Source of the DNA: Microbacterium halotolerans
GTDB taxonomy: Bacteria > Actinomycetota > Actinomycetes > Actinomycetales > Microbacteriaceae
Length of the DNA stretch: 64,000 nucleotides
Direction: 5' to 3'
Assembly (NCBI RefSeq): GCF_003569805.1
Contig: NZ_KZ984051.1
Span: 62,001 to 126,000, forward strand
Below are positions 26,324 through 36,972 of this stretch, piece after piece. Under the pieces are notes generated by a model. That model had not been told where the DNA came from. It did no database searches and saw only the letters and a list, made by a program, of their open reading frames with translations. The position numbers and the translations under genes are program-made. Position 1 is the stretch's first letter; every line of letters starts with the position of its first letter.

Positions 26324-26988
26324 GCAATCAGAGAGCCCTCGTCGTACGCGGAGGCTGGCAGGGGCACGACCCCGTCGGCTCCACGGACCTGTTCATCCCG
26401 CAGCTGCGCGAGGCCGGCTTCGACGTGGTCATCGAAGACTCGCTCGAGGTCTACGCCGACGAGACCGCGATGTCCGGCGTCGACCTGATCGTGCAGAGCT
26501 GGACCATGGGCGACATCCTCGCCGATGAGATGCACGGCCTGCGCATCGCGGTCGAGAACGGCGCCGGCCTGGCCGGCTGGCACGGCGGTCTGCTCGACGC
26601 GTTCCGCAACGCCACCGACTTCCAGCACCTCGTCGGCGGCCAGTTCGTCGCCCATCCGGGAGACATGGTCGACCACGAGATCGTGGTCGACCCGGAGCGC
26701 GCCGGGCACCCGATCGTCGCGGGCCTCGGCCCGCGCATCAGGCTGACCACGGAGCAGTACTGGGTTCACACCGACCCGCTCTGCGATGTGCTCGTCACCA
26801 CCACGCACGATGTCCGCCCTGATGCACCGTGGCAGGAGCCGGCGACCGTGCCCGTGGCATGGACGCGCCGGTGGGGTGAGGGCAGAGTCTTCGCCTGCAC
26901 CGTCGGCCACGGCGTCGAGGACCTCACCCACCCCGACATCCGCACGATGATCGGCCGCGGCCTGATCTGGGCCGCCCGCCGCCGCTGA
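26320..26988 (+). CDS. ThuA-domain protein (trehalose utilisation family)
   Basis: This 222-residue intracellular protein has a ThuA/class-I amidotransferase-like fold: ALVVRGGWQGHDP at the start, GAGLAGWHGGLLDAFRN near residues 85-101, GGQFVAHPG, and GEGRVFACTVGHGVEDL near the C-terminus. ThuA proteins accompany Gfo/Idh oxidoreductases in 3-keto-trehalose and related disaccharide metabolism, with a poorly defined reaction. An ATGA overlap couples it to the ROK gene. The same fold is also present in the anchored protein at 14485-19944. Confidence 0.88.
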   Translation: MSNQRALVVRGGWQGHDPVGSTDLFIPQLREAGFDVVIEDSLEVYADETAMSGVDLIVQSWTMGDILADEMHGLRIAVENGAGLAGWHGGLLDAFRNATDFQHLVGGQFVAHPGDMVDHEIVVDPERAGHPIVAGLGPRIRLTTEQYWVHTDPLCDVLVTTTHDVRPDAPWQEPATVPVAWTRRWGEGRVFACTVGHGVEDLTHPDIRTMIGRGLIWAARRR

Positions 26989-27004
26989 GCACCCGTCGAC
27001 AACC

Positions 27005-27065
27005 GCTCAGGTGCGACAGATCGCCGCCGCCACATGCCCGCAGCGGCACCATCCCGCACCTGAGC
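27005..27065. terminator. Inverted copies of the CGCACCTGAGC motif after the ThuA gene
   Basis: GCTCAGGTGCG (27005-27015) and CGCACCTGAGC (27055-27065) are perfect 11-bp inverted arms 39 bp apart. They lie in the 147-bp gap after the ThuA gene and match the hairpin motif found at 12603-12618 and 41919-41934. Confidence 0.5.
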
Positions 27066-27135
27066 AGCTTCGCGCGGCGACGCCGCCGGGGCCGGGGTGC
27101 GAGGCGGTGACACCAGTGGCGCTTAGAGTGAGCGC

Positions 27136-28164
27136 ATGGGGACCACGGGCGATCAGGAGAGGGCGGCCCTCGTGTTCAATCCCGCGAAGGTCGACGGCTC
27201 CCGCCTGAAGTCGCTGGTCGCGATGCACTCCGCGCGCGCCGGGTGGGCTGAGCCGGTCTTCCTGGAGACGAGCGTCGCCGACCCGGGGCAGGGCATCACA
27301 CGGTGGGCGCTCTCCGACGGCGCGACGAGCGTGTTCGTCGCCGGCGGCGACGGCACCGTGCGTGCGGTCGCCGAGGTGATGGACGGCTCTGGCGCTCCGC
27401 TGACCATCGTGCCGTCAGGCACGGGCAACCTGCTCGCGCGCAATCTGCATCTTCCGCTCGAAGACCCTGAGACGATCATCCGGGCCGCGTTCGAGGGCGA
27501 GATCGCGCACATCGACGTCGGCATCGCGATGCTGCGCCGCCCGGACGGTGCGACCCAGCAGCACGCGTTCGTCGTGATGGCGGGAATGGGGCTCGACGCG
27601 GCGATGATCGCGAACACGCGCCCCACGCTGAAGAAGCAGGTCGGCTGGGTCGCGTACGTGGACGGCGCCGCGCGGTCGCTGAAGGACGCGAAGGCGTTCC
27701 GGATCGTGTACCAGCTGCTCTCCGGTGACCAGGACGCCACGATCGACGAGCGGAACACGCAGTCGAAGCTGCACTCGGTGAAGGTGCACAGCGTGCTGGT
27801 CGCCAACTGCGGCGCACTGCCTGCGGGCATCTCGCTGGTGCCGGATGCCTCCGTCGCCGACGGACTGCTCGACATCGCGCTGATCCAGCCGTCCGGTCCG
27901 TTCGGGTGGCTCGGCGTGTGGCGCAAGGTGTGGTGGGACAATTCGGTGCTGCGCCGGTTCCGTGCGGGGCGACGGATCGTCGAACGACACAGGAGCACGT
28001 CGGTGCGCTACCTGTCGAGCGTCGGCATCGAGGCGGCGGTGCCCGAGGCCAGGCCCGTGCAGCTCGACGGCGACGAGCTGGGCGAGGCCACCCGCATGTA
28101 CTGCACCGTGCATCCGGGGGGCCTTGCCGTCACGGTGCCGCGCGGGCACGCCCTGGCGGGCTGA
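27136..28164 (+). CDS. Diacylglycerol/lipid kinase, DagK family
   Basis: This 342-residue soluble lipid kinase phosphorylates diacylglycerol or a related lipid with ATP. It has the nucleotide-binding GGDGTVRAVAEV and SGTGNLLARNL motifs (residues about 75-105) and the C-terminal beta domain with DGDE (VQLDGDELGEA). Length is normal. It is convergent with the cardiolipin synthase gene after 12 bp, so both lipid genes meet tail to tail. Confidence 0.88.
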   Translation: MGTTGDQERAALVFNPAKVDGSRLKSLVAMHSARAGWAEPVFLETSVADPGQGITRWALSDGATSVFVAGGDGTVRAVAEVMDGSGAPLTIVPSGTGNLLARNLHLPLEDPETIIRAAFEGEIAHIDVGIAMLRRPDGATQQHAFVVMAGMGLDAAMIANTRPTLKKQVGWVAYVDGAARSLKDAKAFRIVYQLLSGDQDATIDERNTQSKLHSVKVHSVLVANCGALPAGISLVPDASVADGLLDIALIQPSGPFGWLGVWRKVWWDNSVLRRFRAGRRIVERHRSTSVRYLSSVGIEAAVPEARPVQLDGDELGEATRMYCTVHPGGLAVTVPRGHALAG

Positions 28165-28176
28165 CGTTCGGCGCTG

Positions 28177-29655
28177 CTACTGCAGCGCCGAGGTGAGGCG
28201 GGCGAGGTTGTCGAGCACCGTCGAGCGCAGCGGCTGCTTGCGCCATTCGTCGAGGGTGAGCTCCGTGCTGCTGCTGCGGTAGACATCCTCGACGGCGCGC
28301 AGCTCCTCGACGAACTCCTCGCCCCGCACCAGCAGGGACACCTCGAAGTTGAGGCCGAAGGAGCGCTCGTCCATGTTGCTCGAACCGATCACGGCGACCG
28401 CGTCGTCGATCGACAGGCTCTTGGTGTGCAGGATGTACGGCGCCTCGTAGAGCCAGATCCGCACGCCGGCCTCGAGCAGTGCCTCGTAGTAGCTGCGCTG
28501 CGCGTGGTAGACGACGGCCTGGTCACCCAGCTTCGACATGAACAGTTCGACCTGAACACCGCGGCTGCAGGCGATCGCGACGGCCGCCATCATCGCCTCG
28601 TTCGGTACGAAGTACGGGCTGACCATGACCACCTTGCGCTCAGCGGCGAAGATGAGGGCGAGGAACATGCGCAGGTTGTTCTCGGTCTCGTATCCCGGCC
28701 CCGAGGGCACGACCTGGCAGTCGAGGTCGCCCGAGCCGGAGTTCATCTCGCGCAGATCGATGTCGGGGATCGACTCGGTCTCGCCGTACCAGTCGGAGAG
28801 GAACACGGCGTCGACGCTGGAGACTACCGGACCGTCGAGGCGGACCATGATGTCGACCCACTTCAGACCGCGCCTGATGTTCCCCCGCACGTTGTAGCTG
28901 CGGTCGATGAGGTTCTGCGAACCGAGGAACGCCACCTCGCCGTCGATGATGAGCAGCTTGCGGTGATTGCGCAGATCCGGCCGCTGCATCTTGCCCTTGA
29001 GCGGCTGCAGCGGGAGCGCGAAGCGCCACTCCGCACCCATCTCGCTCAGCCGGTCCAGTGTCTGCCTGTGCAGCGGTTTGGAGAGGTTGGCCCAGTGGTC
29101 GAGCATCACACGCACCGGGATGCCCCTCGAACGCGCCTCCTCCATCGCCCGGAAGACGTTGTCGGTCGACGCGTCGGACTTCAGGATGTAGAACTCGATG
29201 TGCACATACCGCTCCGCGCCGCGGATCGCCTCCGCCATCTCGTCGAGGCTGCGCTGGTAGTCGGAGATGAGGTGCACACCGTTGTCGCCGGAGATCGGCA
29301 GGGCGCCGAGCTCGCGATTCATGCGCACGAGCGACGAGAACCAGTTCGGCTCGTTCGGGCGCAGCCCTCCTCGTTCGAGGATGTCGTTCGCCTCTCGCAG
29401 GTATCCGTTGATCAGCGCCTGCATCCGACGCTTCTGGCGCGGCAGCCGCGGGTTTCCGATCAGGATGAACAGGAACGCGCCCGGCACCGGCAGCAGGAAG
29501 ATCGCCAGCAGCCACGCCATCGCCGCGGTGGGCTTGCGATTGCGGGGAACGACGACGACCGCCGCGATCCGGATGGACATATCGAGGATCCAGATGCTCG
29601 TCGTGAGCCATGGGGTATCGAGGATCGCATAGATCCGCTCGAACAGTTCCTGCAC
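28177..29655 (-). CDS. cls: Cardiolipin synthase (phospholipase D family)
   Basis: The 492-residue membrane protein has two N-terminal membrane helices (about residues 18-37 and 44-66) and two HKD catalytic motifs: HRKLLIIDGEVAFLGSQN and HTKSLSIDDAVAVIGSSN. It condenses two phosphatidylglycerols (or PG with another donor) to cardiolipin at the membrane. Length and domain order match bacterial ClsA-type enzymes. Confidence 0.92.
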   Translation of the reverse strand: MQELFERIYAILDTPWLTTSIWILDMSIRIAAVVVVPRNRKPTAAMAWLLAIFLLPVPGAFLFILIGNPRLPRQKRRMQALINGYLREANDILERGGLRPNEPNWFSSLVRMNRELGALPISGDNGVHLISDYQRSLDEMAEAIRGAERYVHIEFYILKSDASTDNVFRAMEEARSRGIPVRVMLDHWANLSKPLHRQTLDRLSEMGAEWRFALPLQPLKGKMQRPDLRNHRKLLIIDGEVAFLGSQNLIDRSYNVRGNIRRGLKWVDIMVRLDGPVVSSVDAVFLSDWYGETESIPDIDLREMNSGSGDLDCQVVPSGPGYETENNLRMFLALIFAAERKVVMVSPYFVPNEAMMAAVAIACSRGVQVELFMSKLGDQAVVYHAQRSYYEALLEAGVRIWLYEAPYILHTKSLSIDDAVAVIGSSNMDERSFGLNFEVSLLVRGEEFVEELRAVEDVYRSSSTELTLDEWRKQPLRSTVLDNLARLTSALQ

Positions 29656-29803
29656 CTGTGCCCCCGTCTGACCTGGGGTTCAGCCTATCCGGAGCGGAGG
29701 GGTCGTGCGCGGAGGCGTGCCAGCACCGGCAGCACGGATGGTGCGGATGCCGCCCTGCCCGCACCACGGTGAGACGAGCATCCTTTCTCGTAATGTATGA
29801 CTG

Positions 29804-30214
29804 ATGAGTTCCGAGAGGAAGCGGCGCCGAGCGGCGCGCAGGGTCAAACCAGGTGACGGCCACGCATTGCAGCGCTACCGGTGGTGGCAGCCGTTCTCTC
29901 GCAGCCTCTTCCACCTGCGCCTCCGCAGCGACGGCGGCTCACAGGAGACCTGGACGGTCGACGTCCGGCTCGGGGGAGATTCGGGCGGCGAGGTGTGGGC
30001 CAGGCTCTACCGCGACGGCATCAACCAGGCGCGTTCCAAGCTGCCGGCCGCGTTCGCAGTGCCGGGCGGCACGATCATCAGCCCCATTCAGCTTCCCGCG
30101 TGGATGAACATCTCACTTCTGGTGGTGACGATCCTGGCGAGCACCGAGCGTGCGCTTCGCCTGCGGTACAACTGGATTCTCGACGGCGGAATCTTCGACG
30201 GCGACGTCGGGTAG
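29804..30214 (+). CDS. Conserved hypothetical protein, possibly internally shortened
   Basis: This 136-residue protein has a basic N-terminus (ERKRRRAARR), a soluble beta-rich part (FHLRLRSDGG, TWTVDVRLGG, ARLYRDGINQARSKLPAAF), one C-terminal membrane helix (WMNISLLVVTILAST) and a short tail. From memory, longer Microbacteriaceae relatives have a further roughly 100 residues between the PGG segment and the LPAW segment; if so this copy carries an in-frame internal deletion. No ribosome-binding site is seen. Its last 102 bases overlap the 3' end of the opposite-strand gene. Confidence 0.55.
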   Translation: MSSERKRRRAARRVKPGDGHALQRYRWWQPFSRSLFHLRLRSDGGSQETWTVDVRLGGDSGGEVWARLYRDGINQARSKLPAAFAVPGGTIISPIQLPAWMNISLLVVTILASTERALRLRYNWILDGGIFDGDVG

Positions 30215-30388
30215 AGAGTGTCTGAACGGGAGGCCGCGCTTGGCGCGCTCCTCGGCCTCGATGCGGTTGTAGACGCGGCGCTCGGTGCGGTCCATGCGCA
30301 TGATCGACCGCATGATCCACCAGAACGCCCCCGCGAGCACGATCGTCGGAGCGACCGAATACACCACGGCGAGCCAGTAGGAGTCCAC
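30113..30388 (-). CDS. Small conserved membrane protein
   Basis: The 91-residue protein begins with one membrane helix (YWLAVVYSVAPTIVLAGAFWWIM) followed by a charged segment (MRMDRTERRVYNRIEAEERAKRG) that I recognise as conserved in Microbacteriaceae and relatives, function unknown. A TATAGAAT box ends six bases before the GTG, so the mRNA is probably leaderless. The C-terminal third is less conserved-looking and overlaps the convergent gene. Confidence 0.75.
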   Translation of the reverse strand: MDSYWLAVVYSVAPTIVLAGAFWWIMRSIMRMDRTERRVYNRIEAEERAKRGLPFRHSLPDVAVEDSAVENPVVPQAKRTLGARQDRHHQK

Positions 30389-30565
30389 GCGACGATTCTA
30401 TAGCCGCAAGGGCTCTCCAACGGCTGGGAGGAGCGGCCGACGACAGCAGCGCGACCGGTTCAGGTCACCCCTTCCTTCCCCTCACACCCCCTGATGCAGG
30501 TGAATGCGCCGAACCACCCCTGTGGAGAACTCCGATCCGCTCGATGCGGTTGCCACGATCGGGGC

Positions 30566-31921
30566 ATGACGACCACAGCTCATCCCCCGATCTCCCGGCC
30601 CATCCGAGACGCCGTACGCTTCCTGCAGAACGTGCCCCGTCTGACGCACTGCACTCCGCGGCACAGCCTCGTGGTCGTTCCGCTGCGCGACGGTCACGCA
30701 ACCGGTGCGCTCCGGATCGATCTGCCCGCAGACGGTTCAGGCGACGAGCACGTGGCAGCGACCGCCATCGGCATGGTGTGCCGCGTGCCGGAGACCGAGG
30801 GCGTTGCCGTCGTCGCGTACGACGGCGGCGCCGAGTGGCCGCCCGATGGACCGCTCCCCCGCGAGAGCCTGGTCGAGCGCGTGATCGATCGCGCAGACGC
30901 CTGCGGCCTGCACGTGCACGGCGCCTATCTCGTGGCCGAGGACGGTTGGGGTGCGTACGGCGACGTCGCCGCGCCGCTTCCGCTGTCGCAGATCGTGCCG
31001 GAGGCCGGCGAGGCGCTCGCCCACGACCAGCACGACGGCACGAAGCTGCCGCGTTCGTCGAAGAGCAGACGGCGAGCGGTCGCCGCCGAACTCGGTCGCC
31101 TGGAGCACGAGTTCGCCGCGGCGCTGCTGCATCGCGCGCAGACGGACCGCGAGCCCGGCGGCACCGGCGAAAGCGCCGATCCGACGGGCGACGGCGAAGA
31201 GGGCAGAGCCGACGGCGAGGCTGACGCACGTGACCCGGAAACCGATGCCCCGCACGACAGCGGCCCGTCCGCAGGAGAGGACAGCCCATCCGCGGGCGAG
31301 AGCGATCCGTCCGCGAGCGACGAGGAACGTGCGATGGCAATGTCAGCTGCCGCGAGCACGGATCCCCCGCGCCGCGTGAGCACGACGAATTCGCTCCCCG
31401 ACGCATTCGAGGAAGCGCTCGCGTGGGACGCATCGCATCTCGAGGCGTCCGACGCAGGGCTGCTGGCCCTCGCGTTCGAGACACCGCTGCTGCGGGACAC
31501 GCTGCTGACCCAGTGGTCGACGGATCTCGAGGGCGGGCGCACCGTGCTCGCCTGGCAACTGGCGTGGCGGCCGAGTCCGCCTGGAGACAGCCCGCCGCTT
31601 CCGGATGGGCCGGTGCGGCTGGCGGGCGAAGGCCCGCGTCCCGAGGGATGGCGACTGCGGCAGGGACTCGCGCTCGCGCGGCAGATCGCTGCGTCGGCTC
31701 CTCGTCGAGCCCGGCCGGGCTCGCTGGCGGCGGCATCGTGGCTGTCCTGGGCACTGGGCAACGCGACGCACGCGGCCGAATACGCGGAGCAGGCGCGCGA
31801 GATGGAGCCGGGGCACGGCCTGGCGGGCATCATGACGACGCTCACGGAGTCGGGCATGCTCCCGGCATGGGCGTTCGCCTCACCAGCTGAGCCGGACGGC
31901 GCAGCCGAACCCGATCGCTGA
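30566..31921 (+). CDS. DUF4192-domain protein
   Basis: This 451-residue cytoplasmic protein matches the actinobacterial DUF4192 pattern: VRFLQNVPRLTHCTPRHSLVVVPL at the start and a C-terminal helical region ending in WLSWALGNATHAAEYAEQA. A low-complexity acidic Ser/Asp/Glu stretch (about residues 200-255) splits the domain. Function is not known. The ATG at 30566 follows a GGGG run. It converges on lysS. Confidence 0.78.
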   Translation: MTTTAHPPISRPIRDAVRFLQNVPRLTHCTPRHSLVVVPLRDGHATGALRIDLPADGSGDEHVAATAIGMVCRVPETEGVAVVAYDGGAEWPPDGPLPRESLVERVIDRADACGLHVHGAYLVAEDGWGAYGDVAAPLPLSQIVPEAGEALAHDQHDGTKLPRSSKSRRRAVAAELGRLEHEFAAALLHRAQTDREPGGTGESADPTGDGEEGRADGEADARDPETDAPHDSGPSAGEDSPSAGESDPSASDEERAMAMSAAASTDPPRRVSTTNSLPDAFEEALAWDASHLEASDAGLLALAFETPLLRDTLLTQWSTDLEGGRTVLAWQLAWRPSPPGDSPPLPDGPVRLAGEGPRPEGWRLRQGLALARQIAASAPRRARPGSLAAASWLSWALGNATHAAEYAEQAREMEPGHGLAGIMTTLTESGMLPAWAFASPAEPDGAAEPDR

Positions 31922-31948
31922 GCGGTCGGCCGGTGGGCGACACCGACG

Positions 31949-31969
31949 CGGGGCGGGGACTTCGCCCCG
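31949..31969. terminator. Hairpin between DUF4192 gene and lysS
   Basis: A 7-bp stem, CGGGGCG with CGCCCCG, closes over GGGACTT in the 54-bp gap between two convergent genes. Confidence 0.5.
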
Positions 31970-31975
31970 GCCCGC

Positions 31976-33511
<1,536 letters not shown>

Positions 33512-33621
33512 GCGGGTGCTTCCTCGTGCAGGGTGTGCGGCGGCGATCCGCGGCGCGCGGTCGCGGTCGTCCCAGTCTATGGCCCGCCGACTGGGCGACC
33601 GTCATGCCGCCGACCCGCTCG

Positions 33622-33689
33622 CGAGATGCGCACGTTTTCGACGAGAACCCGACCAAAGCGGCGCATCTCGACGAAAAGTGCGCATCTCG
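33622..33689. repeat. Long imperfect inverted repeat between lysS and its neighbour
   Basis: A left arm at 33622-33646 and a right arm at 33666-33689 pair over about 23 positions (one bulge, one mismatch). Three copies of CGAGATGCGC or its complement occur inside. It lies upstream of lysS and downstream of the DUF2520 gene, and looks like a REP-type or terminator element. Confidence 0.6.
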
Positions 33690-33698
33690 GCAGCCGCG

Positions 33699-34409
33699 TT
33701 ACGCCTCTTCGGGGAAGTCGGGGACGGCGGGGGTCGCCTCGGCGAGTGCGTGGTCGACGGTCGATCGCACCAGCGACGAGAGGAAGCCGCCGGGGTTCTG
33801 CACGCCGATGCCGCGCAGCATTCCCGTCGCCTGCCGCACGATCTGGCTCGAGAACTCCGCGGCCGTCGCGATCGCCTCCGCGTAGGCCGGGCGATCGGGC
33901 TCCTCGATCACGATCGGTTCCAGCCCGATCTCCACCGCGAGCGCCTGCGCGATCGGCAGCACCGGCGCGGGAGCCGTCACGCCCGCGTACGTCGCCGCGA
34001 GCTGGCGCAGGTCCATGCTGGTGCCGGTGAACGTCATCGCGGGGTGCACGGCGAGCGGGATCGCACCCTTCTCCGCGACGGGGCGCAGCGCTTCGATGCC
34101 GTGGGCGGCATCGGTGTGCAGCACCAGCTGCCCCATCTGCACGTGTCCGGCCTCGGCGAAGCCCGACACCGTCGCGGCGAGTTCCGAACGCGGCACCGTG
34201 ATCAGCACGAGCTCGCTGCGGCGCAGCACCTCCGGCGCATCGAGCACCGGCACGTCAGGCAGCAGCGCGGAGGCGCGGTCGTCGTCGCTCGCCGCGGTGC
34301 GTCCCGTCAGCGAGTGCCCCGCTCCGGCGAGCGCTGCGGCGAGCACGGGCCCGACCCGACCCGACCCGACCACACCGACGCCGAGCCGTCCATCGCGCAT
34401 CATGCTCAT
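33699..34409 (-). CDS. DUF2520 Rossmann-like oxidoreductase-related protein
   Basis: This 236-residue protein has an N-terminal Rossmann segment (LGVGVVGSGRVGPVLAAALA), the motif LITVPRSEL, and HPAMTFTGTSM typical of DUF2520 proteins, followed by a helical C-terminal domain. In actinobacteria such genes often sit before pantothenate synthesis genes or near lysS. The reaction is unknown. Its ATG overlaps the stop of the PH-domain gene (ATGA). Confidence 0.8.
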   Translation of the reverse strand: MSMMRDGRLGVGVVGSGRVGPVLAAALAGAGHSLTGRTAASDDDRASALLPDVPVLDAPEVLRRSELVLITVPRSELAATVSGFAEAGHVQMGQLVLHTDAAHGIEALRPVAEKGAIPLAVHPAMTFTGTSMDLRQLAATYAGVTAPAPVLPIAQALAVEIGLEPIVIEEPDRPAYAEAIATAAEFSSQIVRQATGMLRGIGVQNPGGFLSSLVRSTVDHALAEATPAVPDFPEEA

Positions 34410-36181
34410 GTTCCGGGGGTCGGCTGATCCGGATGCGAGAGCCCCACCGGCGCCGCTGCCATCATCTGCGGAAGCGCCGAGACGGTGCCGGGCACGGGCT
34501 CGGCCGTGCCCCACCGGTGGGTCTGGTCGTTCGCGGAGGCGACGACTGCGGCACGGCGCACCTGGTCGAGCAGCTCAGCGGCGTCCTCCCGATCGAGCCC
34601 GACGATCTGGCCGGAGACCGCACCGGCGACGGCGTGCGCCTGCGCCCACGCGACGCGCTGCATCCGGTCGATCGGTCCCTGAGCGATCGAGACGCCCTGC
34701 AGACGGGCGAGCGGGAACACGGCCTGCTTGCGCCAGATCGTGCCGCGGCGCAGGAACAGCCCGTAGCCGGTCACGGCGAAGCCGTGCCGCTTGAACGAGA
34801 ACGGCCGCCGCCACCATCCGCGCTTGGCCATGGTGCGATAGGGGTCAGCGGCATCCGGAGCCGACCAGTACATGCCGTTGTCGACCATCAGCGGCAGGTC
34901 GGCGACCGGCAGGTAGGGCAGGCATACGCGCAGAACGCGTTCGACGTCGGCGCGCGTTCCCACAGGCAGCACCTGTGCCGACTGCTGCGACTGGCCCGAC
35001 TGCTGCTGCGACTGGCTTTTGCCCGACATCCGGTTGATCTTGATCTTCCACCAGCCGAACGGGCGCCACAGGATCGGCTGCGACACCTCGAGCGCGTGGA
35101 TGCGGCCGGGCGGGATCGTCTGCGTCGTGGTGGTCGTGAGCCCGTAGGTCACCCGCACACCGTTCTGGGTCTCGGCGATCGAGTAGCGCAGCGACTGCGA
35201 GACCTTGGTCCACAGCACGGCCCCCAGCGCGATCAGGCCGGGGATGAGCGTCACGAGGGTCGTGATGCCCAGCACCGCGAACCCCTCGCCCGGCCCGTCG
35301 TCGTTCGAGAACACGAACGGGACCATGATGCCGAAGAAGATGCCGTACGCCACCAGTGCGATGCCGAGCCCCCACAGCAGCTCGAGCGCCTGTGCGCCGA
35401 TGACGCGGCCGGTCGGGATCCGTACGAGGCTCTCCGGCGCGACGTCCTGCGTGTCGACGCCGTCGATCAGTCCCTGCACTCCCTCGCTCACGGTGGAGGC
35501 GACGACCCGGCGCACGCCTGCCTGCTCATCGTTCGCCGCAGCCTCGCGCGCCTGCGCCCTGGCCGCGCGCACGCCGGACGCCAGCCGCAGGATGTCGGCG
35601 CGCACCTCCTCGGCCCGCTTGGTGCCGAGGTACTCCAGCGGCACGTTCGCGTCGGTGCCCGCACCGTCGACCTCGAGCTTCGCCATGCCCGCGATGCGTG
35701 CGATGAACGGCCTGGTCAGGTTCACGCCCTGCACGCGATCGAGCGGGGCGCGGCGCTGCGTGCGGAAGACGACGCCGCGGCGCACCTCGACGTGCTCACC
35801 GGTGATCCGGAACTCGTGCTTGCGCCAGCTCAACCAGAACAGCCCGCACAGCAGCGCGACGAACACGAGCACGCCGAGCAGCACCAGCAGGATGAGGTTG
35901 TTGGCCACAGTCCAGTCGATCGCCTGGCCGACCGGATCCCCGTCCTCGTAGTCGATGTCGATCGCATGCTCACGGTCGAAGATCGAGATGAACCAGAAGA
36001 TGATCCTCTCGCGCAGGTTCGCGAGCAGGATGCCCACGATGATCACCAGGGCGAGCCCTCCGCGGAACAGCGGAGTGAGCGGATGCAGGCGGTGCCACCG
36101 ACCGTCGGCCAGCGACGACGCCCCTCCCCCGCTCAGCGGCGCGGCGGGCGCTGCCGGTGCAGAATCCGACTGATCGCTCAC
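34406..36181 (-). CDS. Membrane protein with bacterial PH (bPH2/DUF304) repeats, YdbT-like
   Basis: The 591-residue protein has about four hydrophobic segments and repeated bPH2 units, each carrying a pattern such as RRGVVFRTQRRAPLDRVQGV (about residue 120), VTYGLTTTTTQTIPPGRIHA and LRRGTIWRKQAVFPLARLQG. It starts with GTG overlapping the stop of the smaller PH-domain gene by 4 bp. The pair corresponds to YdbS/YdbT of Bacillus, membrane proteins of unclear role. Confidence 0.85.
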   Translation of the reverse strand: MSDQSDSAPAAPAAPLSGGGASSLADGRWHRLHPLTPLFRGGLALVIIVGILLANLRERIIFWFISIFDREHAIDIDYEDGDPVGQAIDWTVANNLILLVLLGVLVFVALLCGLFWLSWRKHEFRITGEHVEVRRGVVFRTQRRAPLDRVQGVNLTRPFIARIAGMAKLEVDGAGTDANVPLEYLGTKRAEEVRADILRLASGVRAARAQAREAAANDEQAGVRRVVASTVSEGVQGLIDGVDTQDVAPESLVRIPTGRVIGAQALELLWGLGIALVAYGIFFGIMVPFVFSNDDGPGEGFAVLGITTLVTLIPGLIALGAVLWTKVSQSLRYSIAETQNGVRVTYGLTTTTTQTIPPGRIHALEVSQPILWRPFGWWKIKINRMSGKSQSQQQSGQSQQSAQVLPVGTRADVERVLRVCLPYLPVADLPLMVDNGMYWSAPDAADPYRTMAKRGWWRRPFSFKRHGFAVTGYGLFLRRGTIWRKQAVFPLARLQGVSIAQGPIDRMQRVAWAQAHAVAGAVSGQIVGLDREDAAELLDQVRRAAVVASANDQTHRWGTAEPVPGTVSALPQMMAAAPVGLSHPDQPTPGT

Positions 36182-36972
36182 AGGCCGGTCCGCCTCGTCT
36201 CGGCGACCTCGATCAGGGTGTCGCGCAGCGACTCCGCCGCCGCCTGCGACAGCCCCGGGATCTCGACGCCGGTCGTCGCGGCCGCCGTGATCATCTTGAG
36301 CTTCGCGATGCCGAAGGCGCGGTCCATCGGCCCGTGCGTGATGTCGACGAGCTGCATGCGCCCGTACGGCACCGCGACCATGCGCTGCCACAGGATGCCC
36401 TTGCGGAATACGAGGTCGTCGTCGCGCAGCATGTACCCGAGCGCGCGGGCCTGCCGCGGCAGCACGATCTGCGTGATCGCCGTGATGAGCACGATGGCGC
36501 CGGCCGCGATCCACCCCCACCACTGCTCGGCGAACAGGTGCACGGCGGCCGCGGCGATCAGCACGACGGCGACGAAGATCGCATTCTGCACGGTCTGCGA
36601 CACGACGTACTTGGGCGAGATCTGATGCCACTGGCCGTCGAGCGCGATTCTGCCGTCGTTGCGAGGCTCGCGAAGCTGCGTGTAGGTGCCGTCGTCGAGC
36701 ACTGGCGACGCCTGCGGCGCGGCCCCGGATGACGCAGGGGTCTGCCCGGGGAAGGGCGGGACCGGTGCGGAATCCGGATGCTCGGGGCGAGGAGGAATCG
36801 GCGCTCCGGATGCCGACGGTTCCGGGGCGGACGGCGGCGGCTCGGCAGGTCCGGTCGAGCCCGTCGCCGCTGGTGCGGCTGAAGGCGCCGCCGGGCGGGG
36901 CGGTATGACCGGACCCTGCGCGTCAGCTGGTGGGTTCGGTTCCTGGCCCGGCGTCGGGGTGCTCTCGGTCAT
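36178..36972 (-). CDS. Membrane protein with bacterial PH (bPH2) domain, YdbS-like
   Basis: The 264-residue protein has a Pro/Ala-rich disordered N-terminus (about residues 1-90), two membrane helices (about 128-170) and a bPH2 domain (LVFRKGILWQRMVAVPYGRM and DITHGPMDRAFGIAKLKM). The ATG at 36972 has GAAGGA upstream and overlaps the end of the DUF3180 gene by 50 bp. Confidence 0.82.
   Translation of the reverse strand: MTESTPTPGQEPNPPADAQGPVIPPRPAAPSAAPAATGSTGPAEPPPSAPEPSASGAPIPPRPEHPDSAPVPPFPGQTPASSGAAPQASPVLDDGTYTQLREPRNDGRIALDGQWHQISPKYVVSQTVQNAIFVAVVLIAAAAVHLFAEQWWGWIAAGAIVLITAITQIVLPRQARALGYMLRDDDLVFRKGILWQRMVAVPYGRMQLVDITHGPMDRAFGIAKLKMITAAATTGVEIPGLSQAAAESLRDTLIEVAETRRTGL

Noticed and set aside
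34433..36625. A 730-codon plus-strand open frame opposite the PH-domain genes
   Set aside because: Composition is that of an antisense shadow (Arg, His, Asp-rich) and the opposite strand encodes clear bPH2 domains with coupled starts.
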